A DNA stretch of 64,000 bases from PGZG01 sp046292765 (lineage in GTDB: Bacteria > Pseudomonadota > Gammaproteobacteria > Pseudomonadales > Alcanivoracaceae). The notes beneath the pieces are model-generated. The model saw only the letters and a program-made list of their open reading frames with translations, was not told the origin of the DNA and made no database searches. Both the position numbers and the translations under genes were made by a program. This document shows positions 52,256 through 60,485 of this stretch, in pieces. The stretch is taken from the NCBI GenBank assembly GCA_046292765.1, contig JBKBQA010000004.1, positions 186,001-250,000 on the forward strand, given 5' to 3'. Position 1 is the stretch's first letter, and every line of letters starts with the position of its first letter.

Positions 52256-52948
52256 ATGAGCGGAGACATCAGCACAGACCCGCAAGGCGATAATGCCAGA
52301 GCGGTGCTGCAGGGCGAGCTGCGTCGGTTGTTACCGCTGGCCTCGCTGCGCCAGCAGGCGCCGCCACTGATCCCGGAACTGCCGCTGTGGTTGCTGGGAG
52401 ATATTCAGTCAAGGCAGCCACTGGACGGCGGCACGGCGGCGGCGTTGATGAATACGCCGCCGTTCTGGAGTTTCTGCTGGGCCAGTGGTCAGGTGCTGGC
52501 GCGCTGGCTGCTGGATCATGCCGATCAGGTGGCTGGCAAGACGGTGGTGGATGTGGGGCCGGGGTCCGGTGTGGTGGCGCTGGCTGCGGTCAGGGCCGGT
52601 GCCCGGCGCGTGATCGCCTGCGACATTGACCCGCTGGCGCTGCAGGCGGTACAGATGAACGCTGCGGCACTGGGCCTGACGGTGGAATTGAGCGACGATC
52701 TTGACCTCTGTCTGGCGGACGCCGACATCGTCACCGCTGCAGACATTCTTTACGACAGCGACAACCTGCCGCTGGTGGATCGTTTCCGGGAGGCGCCGAG
52801 GGTGTTGCTGGCCGATTCCCGGGTGCGAAACCTGTCGCCCACCGGCTACAGCCGGCTCGGTCGTTTCGAGGCCACCACCTGGCCAGATCTGGAGGAGTCC
52901 AGTGAATTCAATCAGGTGACCCTGTACCAATATCATCGTGACCATTGA
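52256..52948 (+). CDS. Class I SAM-dependent protein-lysine methyltransferase-like
   Basis: A 230-residue methyltransferase. Motif I is 'VVDVGPGSGVVALAAVRAGA' (about residue 97), with 'ACDIDPLALQAVQMNA' (motif II) and 'ADIVTAADILYDSDNLPLV' (motif IV-like). The N-terminal 'PPFWSFCWASGQVLARWLLDH' is characteristic of the METTL20/ETF-beta lysine methyltransferase-like family, but the protein substrate is not proven. The ATG at 52256 is preferred to the GTG at 52250. Confidence 0.82.
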   Translation: MSGDISTDPQGDNARAVLQGELRRLLPLASLRQQAPPLIPELPLWLLGDIQSRQPLDGGTAAALMNTPPFWSFCWASGQVLARWLLDHADQVAGKTVVDVGPGSGVVALAAVRAGARRVIACDIDPLALQAVQMNAAALGLTVELSDDLDLCLADADIVTAADILYDSDNLPLVDRFREAPRVLLADSRVRNLSPTGYSRLGRFEATTWPDLEESSEFNQVTLYQYHRDH

Positions 52949-53005
52949 ACCCCGACCGGGGAGGCCAGTCGAACGGGCCATCCCGGATAACACAGAGGAG
53001 ACAAC

Positions 53006-54382
53006 GTGACCATGAAAATAAGAGCACGTCACAGCGCGGCCCTGATCGCCGGGCTCTGGATCATGGCGCAGGCAGCGCTGGCGGCACTGCCGGGTGCCAT
53101 CGCCGATGGCCAGCCGTTGCCCTCGCTGGCGCCAATGCTGGATCGAGCCATGCCGGCGGTGGTGAATATCGCCACCCAGGGGCGGGTTCGGACCCAGAAC
53201 CCGCTGATGGAAGACCCCTTTTTCCGCCGCTTCTTCAACATGCCCAATATGCCTCAGGAGCGCCGGACCACCAGTGCCGGCTCCGGCGTCATTGTTGATG
53301 CCCGGCTCGGCTATGTCCTCACCAACGCCCATGTGGTGCGTAATGCCGAGCAGATTGAGATCACTCTGATCGACGGTCGCACACTGGAAGCAGAGCTGGT
53401 CGGGATGGATTCGGAGGTCGATCTCGCGGTGCTGAAAGTGCCGGCCAATGGCCTTAGCCAGATGCCCATTGCGGATTCGTCCACCTTGCGGGTGGGGGAT
53501 TTCGTCGTTGCCATTGGCAACCCGTTCAGCCTCGGTCACACCGTTACCTCGGGCATTGTCTCGGCGCTGGGACGCACCGGGTTGCGCATGGATGGCTATG
53601 AGAACTACATCCAGACCGACGCCTCGATCAATCCGGGTAACTCCGGTGGTGCGTTGGTAAACCTGCGCGGCGAGCTGGTCGGCATCAACACGGCGATCAT
53701 CGCCCCGGCCGGCGGCAACATCGGTATTGGCTTCGCCATTCCGACCGAAATGACCTCCAACATCATGGCCCAGCTGATTCAGCATGGTGAGGTTCGTCGC
53801 GGCTCGCTCGGCGTCAACATTCAGGATCTCACCGCCGAGCTGGCGGAAGCATTCGGTGTCAAGGCAGACCAGCGTGGCGTGGTGATTACCCAGGTGGTGG
53901 AAGACAGCGCCGCCGAGGATGCCGGCCTGAAGGCAGGTGATGTGGTTGTTGCGGTGGACGGCAGGCCGGTTCGTCGCGCCGCCGATCTGCGTAACAAGGT
54001 CGGCATGTCCCCTGTGGGAGACCGCATCACCCTGACGTTGATGCGCGACGGGCGCGAGCGGCAGATTACCGCCGTTATCCGTGAAACCTCCCAGATCACC
54101 TCCGATGGTGGCAGCCTGTCGAAGTACCTTAATGGCGCCAGCATCCGCAATCTGCGCAAGGGCGAGCTCAGTCATGCCGAGTCCGGGGTGTTGGTGGAAG
54201 ATGTCGAGCGTGGCAGTCCGGCGGCCCGCGCTGGCCTGCGTCCGGGCGACGTCATCATCAATGCCAACCGGCAGGATATTGCCGATATGGACCAGCTCCG
54301 TGCCGCGATCCCGGACAAGGAGGCGTCGATCCTGTTGCGCCTGAATCGCAATGGCGGCATGTTCTTTGTCGTGATCCGATAG
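53006..54382 (+). CDS. DegP/DegQ-type periplasmic serine endoprotease (MucD-like)
   Basis: A 458-residue HtrA-family protease with signal peptide. The catalytic triad is in 'TNAHVVRNAE' (H), 'SEVDLAVLKV' (D) and 'INPGNSGGALVN' (S), followed by two PDZ domains (about residues 250-345 and 370-455). It degrades or refolds damaged envelope proteins. A GTG at 53006 with GAGGAG five bases upstream and an ATG at 53012 are both possible starts; only two residues differ. No algU/mucAB genes are adjacent. Confidence 0.92.
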   Translation: MTMKIRARHSAALIAGLWIMAQAALAALPGAIADGQPLPSLAPMLDRAMPAVVNIATQGRVRTQNPLMEDPFFRRFFNMPNMPQERRTTSAGSGVIVDARLGYVLTNAHVVRNAEQIEITLIDGRTLEAELVGMDSEVDLAVLKVPANGLSQMPIADSSTLRVGDFVVAIGNPFSLGHTVTSGIVSALGRTGLRMDGYENYIQTDASINPGNSGGALVNLRGELVGINTAIIAPAGGNIGIGFAIPTEMTSNIMAQLIQHGEVRRGSLGVNIQDLTAELAEAFGVKADQRGVVITQVVEDSAAEDAGLKAGDVVVAVDGRPVRRAADLRNKVGMSPVGDRITLTLMRDGRERQITAVIRETSQITSDGGSLSKYLNGASIRNLRKGELSHAESGVLVEDVERGSPAARAGLRPGDVIINANRQDIADMDQLRAAIPDKEASILLRLNRNGGMFFVVIR

Positions 54383-54386
54383 AGCA

Positions 54387-54412
54387 GTGGCCGCGCCCTT
54401 GGGCGCGGCCAC
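54387..54412 (+). other. Perfect 12-bp hairpin after the Deg protease
   Basis: GTGGCCGCGCCC (54387-54398), TT, GGGCGCGGCCAC (54401-54412), starting four bases past the stop codon. There is no T-run, so it is not a classic intrinsic terminator. It may end transcription weakly or protect the mRNA. Confidence 0.65.
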
Positions 54413-54434
54413 AAGAAAGAGCAAATGGGTTGTC

Positions 54435-55109
54435 ATGAATACGTCTGCTACTGAGCTGCGAATCTGGTCGCTGGCTTTGGCCTGCGCCCTGCTGCCGTTT
54501 CTGACCATTCATATCGCTTTCGTTGTTTCGGTGCTGGAAGGCCACATCATCGGCTGCTTTCCGTACTGGGAAACCTGCTCCAGTATTTCCCGGGCTGGCC
54601 GTCATGGCAGTGCCTACTTCATCTTCAAAGGCGGGATGATTCCCACCAGCGTGCTGATGGTGATGTTCTGGTGGCTGAACCGGCTCTGGTTGCGCTCGCT
54701 GGGCATCAGTGGCGCCAGTGCATTGCCCTGGCTGGGGCTGATCTCATCGCTGTCGTTGCTGTGCTATACGCTGGCGCTCGGTCATGCCGGCGACCTGTTC
54801 AACATGATCCGTCGCACCGGCGTGGTGGGCTGGTTCGGCCTGACCTGGATTGCCCAGCTACAGCTTGGCGCAGTGCTGCGCCATCACGCTCGCTGGCATC
54901 GTGCCGGTGCGCGCCTGGTGCAATTGAGTGTGGTGACTTTGCTGATCGGCCTGGTTTCTGTGCTGATTGGTGTGCTGAGGCCGGAGCGTCATGATGAGCT
55001 CGAAAATGCCTTTGAATGGAGCCTGGCGCTGCTGCTGAACGTGCATGCGTTTGCGGTGGCGTTGCTGTGGCGCAAAACCGGTTTTCGCCTTGCTGGCCGG
55101 ACTGACTAG
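54435..55109 (+). CDS. Frag1/DRAM/Sfk1-family membrane protein
   Basis: A 224-residue protein with six hydrophobic segments and the block 'GCFPYWETCSSISRAGRHGSAYFIFKGGMIPTS', the conserved first-loop region of the Frag1/DRAM/Sfk1 family (PF10277). The eukaryotic members act in membrane lipid or GPI processes; the bacterial role is unknown. The ATG at 54435 follows the Deg-protease stop by 52 bp, after the perfect hairpin. Confidence 0.7.
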   Translation: MNTSATELRIWSLALACALLPFLTIHIAFVVSVLEGHIIGCFPYWETCSSISRAGRHGSAYFIFKGGMIPTSVLMVMFWWLNRLWLRSLGISGASALPWLGLISSLSLLCYTLALGHAGDLFNMIRRTGVVGWFGLTWIAQLQLGAVLRHHARWHRAGARLVQLSVVTLLIGLVSVLIGVLRPERHDELENAFEWSLALLLNVHAFAVALLWRKTGFRLAGRTD

Positions 55110-55164
55110 GCTGCTGTGTTTGGTCGTAGATTTCCCCGACTTTTTATGCAAACAGTCGATGCGA

Positions 55165-55278
55165 GGTCAGAGGGCCTGCCAGAGGTTGCCGGGACTGTGT
55201 GAGGCATGGATGCCGAACGCAAGCCCCCAAGGATGGGTTCACGGCGTGTCCCGGCAACCTCTGGCAGGTCCTCTGGCC
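55165..55278. repeat. 114-bp hairpin element, copy 2 (31-bp arms, 52-nt core)
   Basis: Arms 55165-55195 and 55248-55278 pair over 31 bp, with only two positions that are G-T wobbles. The 52-nt core (55196-55247) carries an inner GGCAT-gg-ATGCC hairpin and ends in the same ACGGCGTGTCCC as copy 1. It lies between the convergent Frag1-like and GMC-oxidoreductase genes. Confidence 0.8.
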
Positions 55279-55328
55279 GGAGACGCAAATGGTGCCTCTG
55301 GTGTCAGGATTGCCGCCCCGCAAGGTAC

Positions 55329-56930
55329 TCAGGCGGCCGGTTTGCCGAGGATCAGATCGGAGGCTTTTTCGGCGATCATCACCGTCGGTGCGTTGGTATT
55401 ACCGCCAATCAGGGTGGGCATGATCGAAGCATCGACCACACGCAGACCCTCAAGGCCATGCACCCGCAGGCTGTCTGGAGCTACCACCGCCATCTCATCC
55501 ACGCCCATCTTGCAGCTACCCACCGGGTGATAGATGTTGTCGCACTTGGCGCGCAGGAAGGCGCGGATTTCCTCGTCGCTCTGCAGCGCCGGGCTCGGAT
55601 AAATCTCATCACCACGCCACGGATCGAGCGCGCTTTGGGCGAGAATCTTGCGCACCTGTTTGACGCCACGCACCATGCTTTCCATGTCGTCCGGGTGGCC
55701 GAGCAGATTCGGGTCGATCAGGGCATTGGCCATCGGATCGGCACTGGCCAGCGCAATACTGCCACGCGCTTTCGGACGCAGGATACATACGTGGGCGGAA
55801 TAGCCGAAACCAAAGCTGAAGCCCAGATTGAGGCCGTGGTTGTCCAGCAGCGCCGCCGTCAGGTGCAGCTGCAGGTCGGGAATCTCCTGCTCCGGCGTCG
55901 ATTTGATAAAGCCGCCGGATTCCGCCACGTTCGAAGTCAGGCTGCCTTCGCGCTTGTTGAAAAAGTCGAACAGGCCCTTGATCGCCGCCGGCATACCGAG
56001 CGGCCCCAGACTCAGGGTGTCGGAACGTTTCGACCGGGTCACCACCAATGCGTCCGGGTGATCCTGCAGGTTTTTGCCGACGCCCGGCAGCTCATGAACC
56101 TGCTGGATGCCGTGCGGCTCCAGATCGGCTTTGCCGCCCACACCGGACAGCAGCAGCAACTGCGGTGAGTTGATGGCCCCCCCGGACAAAATGGTCTCAC
56201 CGGCGTCGATGCGCAGGGTCTGGCGTCCCTGGCGATACTCGACGCCAATGGCCCGCTTGCCATCAAACAGCACGCGGGTAGCGCGGGCATTGGTGATAAC
56301 GGTCAGGTTCGGGCGATCTGTCACCGGATGCAGGTAGGCGGCGGCGACACTGAAGCGCTCGCCCCCTTTCTGGTTAACCTGAAACAGGCCCACACCCTCC
56401 TGGACATCGTTATTCAGATCCCGCGACTTCGGGAAGCCGGCCTGACCCGCGGCTTCAATAAAGGCCGCACTGACCGGATGGTGAAAACGCAGGTCGGCGA
56501 TATTCAGGGGGCCGTCGACACCATGAAACGCATCTGCGCCACGCTCGTTATGTTCGGCCCGACGGAATAGCGGCAGCACCTGGTCCCAGCCCCAGCCTTC
56601 ATTTCCCAGTGACGCCCAGTGGTCATAATCCCAAGGATGGCCGCGGGTGTAGCACATGGCGTTGACGGCGCTGGAGCCGCCCAGCGTCTTGCCGCGAGGA
56701 ATATAGACCTGACGGTTGTTGAGCGCCTTCTGTGGCACCGAGTAATAGCGCCAGTTGCGCTGGTTGGAGCGCATCAGGGCGATGATGCCAGCGGGCACTC
56801 GCACCAGCAGACTGTTATCGTCCGGGCCGGCCTCCAGCAGGCAGACGCGGGTGGCGGCGTTGGCGGACAGTCGGTTGGCTAGCACACAGCCGGCGGAACC
56901 ACCGCCGACGATCAGATAGTCATATTGCAT
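55329..56930 (-). CDS. GMC-family FAD oxidoreductase (alcohol/choline dehydrogenase type)
   Basis: A 533-residue GMC oxidoreductase. The FAD motif 'LIVGGGSAGCVLANRLS' opens the protein, 'PRGKTLGGSSAVNAMCYTRG' and 'GAINSPQLLLLSGVG' are the two GMC signatures, and the catalytic pair lies in 'IYHPVGSCKMG' (H) and 'IGGNTNAPTVM' (N). The N-terminus closely resembles AlkJ-type membrane-associated alcohol dehydrogenases of alkane degraders; choline dehydrogenase is the other possibility. The start at 56930 is preferred to 56948. Confidence 0.9.
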   Translation of the reverse strand: MQYDYLIVGGGSAGCVLANRLSANAATRVCLLEAGPDDNSLLVRVPAGIIALMRSNQRNWRYYSVPQKALNNRQVYIPRGKTLGGSSAVNAMCYTRGHPWDYDHWASLGNEGWGWDQVLPLFRRAEHNERGADAFHGVDGPLNIADLRFHHPVSAAFIEAAGQAGFPKSRDLNNDVQEGVGLFQVNQKGGERFSVAAAYLHPVTDRPNLTVITNARATRVLFDGKRAIGVEYRQGRQTLRIDAGETILSGGAINSPQLLLLSGVGGKADLEPHGIQQVHELPGVGKNLQDHPDALVVTRSKRSDTLSLGPLGMPAAIKGLFDFFNKREGSLTSNVAESGGFIKSTPEQEIPDLQLHLTAALLDNHGLNLGFSFGFGYSAHVCILRPKARGSIALASADPMANALIDPNLLGHPDDMESMVRGVKQVRKILAQSALDPWRGDEIYPSPALQSDEEIRAFLRAKCDNIYHPVGSCKMGVDEMAVVAPDSLRVHGLEGLRVVDASIMPTLIGGNTNAPTVMIAEKASDLILGKPAA

Positions 56931-57030
56931 GGAGGGTTTCCGGTACATCAGGGGACAGATGGTGCATTGTAGGCAACTTCCGGGTGATTCCAGAAGGGTT
57001 TCCTGTCAATCAATGATGAGACGTCGATCA

Positions 57031-57636
57031 ATGACAAGAATCTGGTTGTTTTGGCTCCTGCTGCTGGCAACGCCGGTCGTGGCCCGTTGGGAGCCGTCAC
57101 CGATTCCGGGCTGGCAGAGCATCCGTTTTGCCGGCGAAACCCGGTATGCAGAGCAGCCCGATTGCATCCGGGCCGAGGCCGTTGGCAGTGCCTCGGGGCT
57201 TATTCGGGCGGTCGACACCGGGCTTGCCGAGGCGCCTTTGCTGCGCTGGGGTTGGCGGGCCGACGAGCTGCTGCAGCCTGCCCGTCCGGCCCCGGAGAAG
57301 ACCAAGGCAGGGGACGACTTCGTCGCCCGTGTCTATGTTATCCGGCAGGGGCGGTTCTTCTGGCAGACCCGGGCGATCAACTACGTCTGGTCGCGTGAGC
57401 ATCCGGTGGGCAGCCACTGGCCGAATCCCTTCACCTCCAACGCCGTCATGGTGGTGGTGCAAAGCGGCGAGGAGGGGCTGGGTGAGTGGCGTGAGTTCGA
57501 GCGCAATGTGGCCGCCGATTTTCGCCGCTTTCACGACCTTGATATCGACCGAGTGGATGCGGTCGCGGTGATGACCGATGCCGATAATACCGGCGGCCGG
57601 GCCAGTGCTTGCTACCGTTTGCCGGCATTTCATTGA
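57031..57636 (+). CDS. DUF3047 family exported protein
   Basis: A 201-residue protein with signal peptide 'MTRIWLFWLLLLATPVVA' and a beta-rich mature region matching DUF3047: 'TRYAEQPDCIRAEAVGSASGLIRAV', 'LLRWGWRADELL', 'GDDFVARVYVI' and 'AVAVMTDADNTGGRASACYRLP'. Function unknown, probably a carbohydrate- or ligand-binding-like fold. In-frame Mets at 57013 and 57016 are alternative starts, all with weak ribosome sites. It is divergent from the GMC gene. Confidence 0.82.
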   Translation: MTRIWLFWLLLLATPVVARWEPSPIPGWQSIRFAGETRYAEQPDCIRAEAVGSASGLIRAVDTGLAEAPLLRWGWRADELLQPARPAPEKTKAGDDFVARVYVIRQGRFFWQTRAINYVWSREHPVGSHWPNPFTSNAVMVVVQSGEEGLGEWREFERNVAADFRRFHDLDIDRVDAVAVMTDADNTGGRASACYRLPAFH

Positions 57637-57844
57637 TCACGGTTGAACCCGTCACCAAAATCCTGTTTATTATTTGTCCAACCTGATGCTTCCGACCGTG
57701 TCGCGAAGCCCGCCCTGAATTCCGGCGTGGGTGGCCCATCCACCGCGCCCGTCAACGTGAACGAAGGGGACAGCTCCGGCTGCCCTCGCTGGCCATCCCG
57801 TTCCGCTACGGCGATGTCACGGTCAACGCGACTGAGGGACTGTT

Positions 57845-58402
57845 ATGGAGCGTATTCTGCGTCTGGATATCACCGGCAAACCGGTCGAATGGCTCGACTG
57901 GCAGTCCGCTGCGGTTCTTTACTCCCGTGGCATGGTGACCTGGACGCTCGGCGATGTGATCTACCAGTTGCGCGGCGGACTGTGCCGCGCCACCGGTGAG
58001 CGGTCCGGGATGGAATTGCACTCCATCATCGCCTGCGATGGTCGCCCCAATCCTCACCCGCGCAGCCACCCGCCGCTGACCAATCGCGCCCTGTTCCGAC
58101 GCGAGCAGCATGTTTGCCTGTATTGCGGCAACCGCTTTCAGGACCACGATCTGACCCGCGATCACATTGTCCCGGTGTCCCGGGGTGGCAGGGATTCCTG
58201 GCTTAACGTGGTGGCCGCCTGCCGCCGCTGCAATCAGCACAAGGGCGACCGCTTGCTGGACGAATGCCGGATGGAGTTGCTGGCGCTGCCCTATGTGCCG
58301 AACATGGCGGAGTATCTGGCGCTGATCAACAGTGCGCGGATTCGCGGCGACCAGATGGAGTTCCTGCGCGGGCAGTTTTCACGCCACAGTCGCTGGTTGT
58401 GA
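57845..58402 (+). CDS. HNH endonuclease family protein
   Basis: A 185-residue protein with a C-terminal HNH domain: zinc pair C91-x2-C94, catalytic D106-H107, N121, then C126-x2-C129 and H132 ('CRRCNQHKGDRLL'). The N-terminal 80 residues ('LRLDITGKPVEWLDWQSAAVLYSRGMVTW') match the widespread bacterial HNH group seen in many proteobacterial chromosomes. GAGGGA precedes the ATG. The gene is isolated, with no toxin-antitoxin or phage partner. The 208 bp before it hold no gene that I can support. Confidence 0.9.
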   Translation: MERILRLDITGKPVEWLDWQSAAVLYSRGMVTWTLGDVIYQLRGGLCRATGERSGMELHSIIACDGRPNPHPRSHPPLTNRALFRREQHVCLYCGNRFQDHDLTRDHIVPVSRGGRDSWLNVVAACRRCNQHKGDRLLDECRMELLALPYVPNMAEYLALINSARIRGDQMEFLRGQFSRHSRWL

Positions 58403-58473
58403 GATTCTGACCGTCTGGGTTGTGATTGGGCACGCTTGTTTGGCAGGTTTATTTGGCAGGATAGTAACGTTGG

Positions 58474-59529
58474 TTATTGCCGAGTACGCGGAAACACCAC
58501 CAGGTGCTTGGCGGCAATCTGCACTCGGCATTCCCGTCCCACCGCCAGATCCACATGGCTACCGGTGATACAGGTGAGGTGCTCGCCATTGGCAAGCCCG
58601 AGTCGGTAGAGAATATTGGCGCCGGTAAAAATACGCTCCAGCACCCGGGTGGCAATCGGGCCATCAAGATCCGGTACCACGTCCTCCGGCCGTAACAGCA
58701 CGTCGACATCGGCGCCCGCAGGTAGCGACAGTTCTTTTTCCGACGACAGCTCGCCCACCACTGTGGCCACCTGACCTCCAGCAACGACCTTGCCGGCGAG
58801 GAAGGCCCCTTGCCCGGCAAACTCGGCGACAAAGCGACTGCCTGGTGCATGGTAGATCCGATACGGAGAAGCCCACTGCACCAGCTCACCCGCTCGCAAA
58901 ATGGCAATATGAGTGGCCATGGCAAAGGCTTCTTCCTGATCATGGGTCACCATCACCGCGGTGACCCCTTCCAGCTTCAGGATGGCGAGTAACTCCCGAT
59001 TGAGCTGACGGCGCAGATCCAGATCGAGACTGGCAAAGGGCTCGTCCAGCAACATCAGCCGTGGCCTTGGCGCCAGTGCCCGCGCCAGTGCCACCCGTTG
59101 CTGCTGGCCACCGGACAGTTCATGGGGGTAGCGTCCTCCCAACTCATCGAGACGCACCATCGCCAGACACTCACGCACCCGCTGCGTCCGCTCGCTGGCG
59201 GAGAGAGTGCGCAGTGCAAAAGAGACGTTGTCGGCGACGCTCAGGTGCGGAAACAGGGCGTGTTCCTGAAACACCATGCCAAGGCCACGTTTCTCTGGCG
59301 CCAGAGTAAAACCGGGTCGGGAGGCTTCGCGGCCATCAATCAGGATGCGTCCACCGGTGAGAGGCTCGAGACCGGCGATGGCCCTCAGGGTGGTGGTCTT
59401 GCCGCAGCCGGAAGGGCCGAGCAGACAAGCGATCTGCCCCGGCTCAAGGGCAAAGCTGATATCACGGACCACAGGCTCGTTGTCATAACGGCAGGCGATC
59501 TGGTCAAGCTGCAACAGCGGGACAGTCAT
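58474..59529 (-). CDS. FbpC-like ABC transporter ATPase with TOBE domain
   Basis: A 351-residue ATPase of the iron(III)/spermidine importer type. Walker A 'LGPSGCGKTTTLRAIAG', signature 'LSGGQQQRVALARAL', Walker B 'LMLLDEPFASLDL', the H-loop 'VTHDQEEAFAMA', and a C-terminal TOBE-type beta domain (about residues 280-345). No permease or binding-protein gene is adjacent, so it must work with a system encoded elsewhere, or it is an orphan. It follows argF by 44 bp on the same strand, which may reflect co-transcription. Confidence 0.88.
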   Translation of the reverse strand: MTVPLLQLDQIACRYDNEPVVRDISFALEPGQIACLLGPSGCGKTTTLRAIAGLEPLTGGRILIDGREASRPGFTLAPEKRGLGMVFQEHALFPHLSVADNVSFALRTLSASERTQRVRECLAMVRLDELGGRYPHELSGGQQQRVALARALAPRPRLMLLDEPFASLDLDLRRQLNRELLAILKLEGVTAVMVTHDQEEAFAMATHIAILRAGELVQWASPYRIYHAPGSRFVAEFAGQGAFLAGKVVAGGQVATVVGELSSEKELSLPAGADVDVLLRPEDVVPDLDGPIATRVLERIFTGANILYRLGLANGEHLTCITGSHVDLAVGRECRVQIAAKHLVVFPRTRQ

Positions 59530-59573
59530 CGAATCGGGATTCCGGTGTCAGCGTCAGGCCGGCTCAGGATGCC

Positions 59574-60485
59574 CTAGCGCGGGCCGATCAGCAAAAATTC
59601 CAGCAGCGCCTTCTGAGCATGGAGACGGTTCTCAGCCTCGTCCCAAACTACCGAGCGGGGGTCGTCCATCACTTCGTGGCTGACTTCTTCGCCGCGATGG
59701 GCCGGCAGGCAGTGCATAAACAGGGCGTTCTGACTGGCCCGGTTCATCAGTGCAGTGTTGACCTGATAATCGGCAAAGGCCCGCTCGCGGGCGGCCTGCT
59801 CTTCTTCCTGGCCCATGGAGGCCCAGACATCGGTGACCACCAGATGGGCGCCTTCGGCAGCCCGGCTCGGATCACGCTCGATAATCACCCGGCCGCGCTC
59901 ACGCTCGACCAGATCGGCGCGGGGTTCGAATCCCTCCGGGCAGCTCACCACCAGCTCGAAATCGAACTGACGGGCGGCGTTGATGTAGCTGTTGCACATG
60001 TTGTTGCCATCGCCGATCCAGGCCACGCGCTTGCCCTGAATGCTGCCGCGATGTTCAACGAAGGTTTGCACATCGGCGAGCAGCTGGCAGGGATGGAAGT
60101 CATCGGTCAGGGCGTTAATCACCGGCACCGCCGAATGACCCGCGAAGGTTTCCACTGTGGCATGGGCGAAGGTGCGAATCATCACCGCATCCACCATGCG
60201 CGACAGCACCCGGGCGGCATCCTCAATTGGCTCGCCACGGCCGAGCTGGGTATCGCGCGGCGACAGAAAGATGCTGGCGCCAGCAAACTGGGTCATCGCT
60301 ACTTCAAACGACACCCGGGTGCGAGTGGAGGACTTTTCAAAAATCATTCCGAGCGTCTTGCCACGAAAAATATCGTGACGCTCGCCACGCTTTTGCATCG
60401 CCTTGAGCTCGATGGCACGGTCAATCAAGCGCGTCAGTTCTGCTGGTGACAGGTCCAGCAGGGTGAGAAAGTGGCGCACGCTCAT
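59574..60485 (-). CDS. argF: Ornithine carbamoyltransferase
   Basis: A 303-residue ArgF. The carbamoyl-phosphate motif S53-T-R-T-R57, the 'ALTDDFHPCQLLADVQT' ornithine loop and the 'FMHCLPAHRGEEV' motif are complete. It makes citrulline from ornithine. Its ATG overlaps the argD stop (ATGA), forming argDF. Confidence 0.97.
   Translation of the reverse strand: MSVRHFLTLLDLSPAELTRLIDRAIELKAMQKRGERHDIFRGKTLGMIFEKSSTRTRVSFEVAMTQFAGASIFLSPRDTQLGRGEPIEDAARVLSRMVDAVMIRTFAHATVETFAGHSAVPVINALTDDFHPCQLLADVQTFVEHRGSIQGKRVAWIGDGNNMCNSYINAARQFDFELVVSCPEGFEPRADLVERERGRVIIERDPSRAAEGAHLVVTDVWASMGQEEEQAARERAFADYQVNTALMNRASQNALFMHCLPAHRGEEVSHEVMDDPRSVVWDEAENRLHAQKALLEFLLIGPR

Noticed and set aside
54387..54412. 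Intrinsic terminator after the Deg protease
   Set aside because: The stem is perfect but no T-run follows on the plus strand, so it was listed only as a hairpin.
52409..54508. A 699-codon open frame on the minus strand opposite the methyltransferase and Deg protease
   Set aside because: Antisense shadow across two real genes; its composition is low-information and no family motif is visible.
57643..57844. Possible small gene between DUF3047 and the HNH gene
   Set aside because: The available frames have no ribosome site, signal peptide or recognisable composition; treated as intergenic.
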